From NCBI GenBank assembly GCA_023435225.1, contig JAEYRX010000068.1, positions 1 through 7,130 of the forward strand: 7,130 nt of DNA. Direction: 5' to 3'. The first letter of the stretch is position 1, and each line of letters opens with the position of its first letter. This document shows, in pieces, positions 6,421-7,130 of this stretch. The stretch is from Bacillota bacterium (GTDB lineage Bacteria > Bacillota > UBA4882 > UBA8346). The translations under genes were made by a program, and so were the position numbers. The notes below the pieces were generated by a model. The model saw nothing but the letters and a program-made list of their open reading frames with translations. It had not been told where the DNA came from and did no database searches.

Positions 6421-7005
6421 TCATTTTTGAGTTTCAATAATAGGAAAAACGCCAGTACTTGTAGGTACTGATGTTGGACAAGAGGAAAGACTACCAAATA
6501 TTGCTGAGTGTACTGTCAACTCAGAACTAAGGTTTCTAGGATAATTTGATGCAAGTACCGTATTAAGATTATCCAACCGTTGAATCTGTTCAGTTTCAAT
6601 CTTCTCTATATCTTTTGAAGTATGTTCTCCTAAAATATTTATCGCATCTGTAATTTTATCTGTTACTTTTATTATTTCATTGCCTGTTTTTTCTTTAAAT
6701 TCTTGATTTAATATATCAAAGTTATCAATGTAGGTAGAGTCACGAGAAACAACAATGATATCATATTTTGCTTTATGTAATATTGATTCCCATATGATTT
6801 CGTCACAAGCACTAAGGGAATTAACTTTTTTAGCATTTCTTGGAGGGTTACCAAGGAGTTGCCTTTTTTTCGCTTTCTCAATTATTTCATCTGAGTAATA
6901 AACTTTTTCTACTTCTTTAGAATTAAAAATATCATTGATTATAATAAATACTTTATCATTTGTTGGAACATCTTTAATTTCTTTAAGTTTGTTTATAAAA
7001 GTACA
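6421..7005 (-). pseudogene. 5'-truncated PIN-like RNase (PIN_8/DUF4935 type) remnant, no start codon
   Basis: A 194-codon open frame runs from just after TAG 7006-7008 to TGA 6421-6423. It contains no Met and no in-frame TTG or GTG that could begin it. The protein reads KVFIIIND, then VYYSDEIIEKAKKR, then GNPPRNAKK, then CDEIIWESILHKAKYD, then IIVVSRDSTYIDN. This is the pattern of PIN_8-type domains, where G-[ND]-P-P-R, a D-x-I-x-W helix and a [ST]-x-D strand form the C-terminal half of the active site. The N-terminal strand with the first catalytic Asp is absent, so the product should be inactive as a nuclease even if translated. After the PIN part comes a helical stretch (DKITDAINILGEHTSKDIEK) and a Ser/Thr/Pro-rich tail. 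The reading frame is otherwise clean, so the truncation appears recent. Alternatives are an unusual start codon or a sequencing or assembly break near 7006. Confidence 0.72.
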
Positions 7006-7008
7006 CTA

Positions 7009-7130
7009 GAATTGCATTAAATAAAAATACAATTGTCAACCGGGAACCTGTGTTAATAATAGCTTAAAACATACAAGAAAAGAAGAAAACAAATAAAAAT
7101 CTCCTTATAATAGAGAATTAGGTAGTCCTT
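7009..7130. other. Unassigned right edge, possible end of an inserted or rearranged segment
   Basis: These 122 bases hold no gene I can support. On the minus strand one frame stays open from 7130 to TAA 7053-7055 (KDYLILYYKEIFIC, then a hydrophobic run). Another closes with GLPNSLL at TAA 7105-7107, which could be the tail of an upstream gene. AAGGAG at about 7102-7107 has no convincing start after it. No terminal inverted repeat or target duplication can be judged because the other side is outside the window. Confidence 0.3.
7011..7039 (-). promoter_or_regulatory. Candidate promoter box TTGACA upstream of the PIN remnant
   Basis: A perfect -35 hexamer TTGACA (7034-7039, minus strand) is followed after 17 nt by TGCAAT (7011-7016), a 4-of-6 match to -10. 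It points into the truncated PIN gene. It may be an outward promoter of an element inserted here. Only sequence similarity supports it. Confidence 0.28.

Noticed and set aside
6453..6470. Hairpin CAGTAC-TTGTAG-GTACTG
   Set aside because: A 6-bp stem inside the Ser/Thr/Pro-rich tail of the PIN remnant; no T tract follows and the codons account for it.
7073..7107. AAGGAG followed by a TTG-initiated 18-codon frame on the minus strand
   Set aside because: The frame is very short, uses TTG and ends within the TTGACA box; nothing beyond the ribosome-site match supports it.

Overview
The window is a compact bacterial defence island. Every gene I can support lies on the minus strand, so the reading order runs from the right end (7130) to the left (1). 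DNA is A+T rich. Line-by-line hand counts give about 45% G+C in the 5' part of the methyltransferase gene, about 33-38% in the rest of it, and 22-35% in the accessory genes I sampled. Several genes have strong Shine-Dalgarno sites (AAGGAGGT, AGGAGGT, GGAGGG) 7-9 nt before ATG. With the low G+C this suggests a Bacillota/Clostridia-like bacterium, but no gene here is a taxonomic marker, so that is inference.

Layout in transcription order: (i) 7009-7130, non-coding or unassigned, possibly the edge of an inserted element, with an outward-facing TTGACA box; (ii) 6421-7005, the C-terminal two-thirds or so of a PIN-like RNase gene with no in-frame start codon, called a pseudogene; (iii) 6270-6420, an intergenic region with a TATAAT-type promoter and a perfect 10-bp palindrome; (iv) 5367-6269, an unrecognised 300-aa soluble protein; (v) 4460-5299, an abortive-infection protein with an AbiJ-type N-terminus and an Abi_C/HEPN-like C-terminus carrying an R-x6-H motif; (vi) 4364-4432, a possible 22-aa peptide; (vii) 3965-4348, a small TIR-like protein of the MTH538/ThsB type; (viii) 3451-3978, a three-helix membrane protein tightly coupled to the TIR gene; (ix) 1327-3432, a beta-class adenine methyltransferase (type III Mod); (x) 1-1326, the N-terminal half of the matching DEAH-box Res subunit, which runs off the left edge.

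Read together, the left half is a type III restriction-modification operon (mod stop and res start directly abut). The right half is a series of candidate abortive-infection modules placed immediately upstream and transcribed in the same direction. The most promising unit is the TIR-like gene plus three-helix membrane gene: a nucleotide-signal producer beside a membrane protein is the logic of Thoeris-like signalling. The second is the 300-aa unknown followed by the AbiJ/HEPN gene. Only 3 nt separate the membrane gene from the longest mod ORF (18 nt from the preferred start), so the accessory genes and the R-M genes may share transcripts. No stretch over 300 bases lacks a gene or pseudogene. 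No tRNA, rRNA or CRISPR array was seen.
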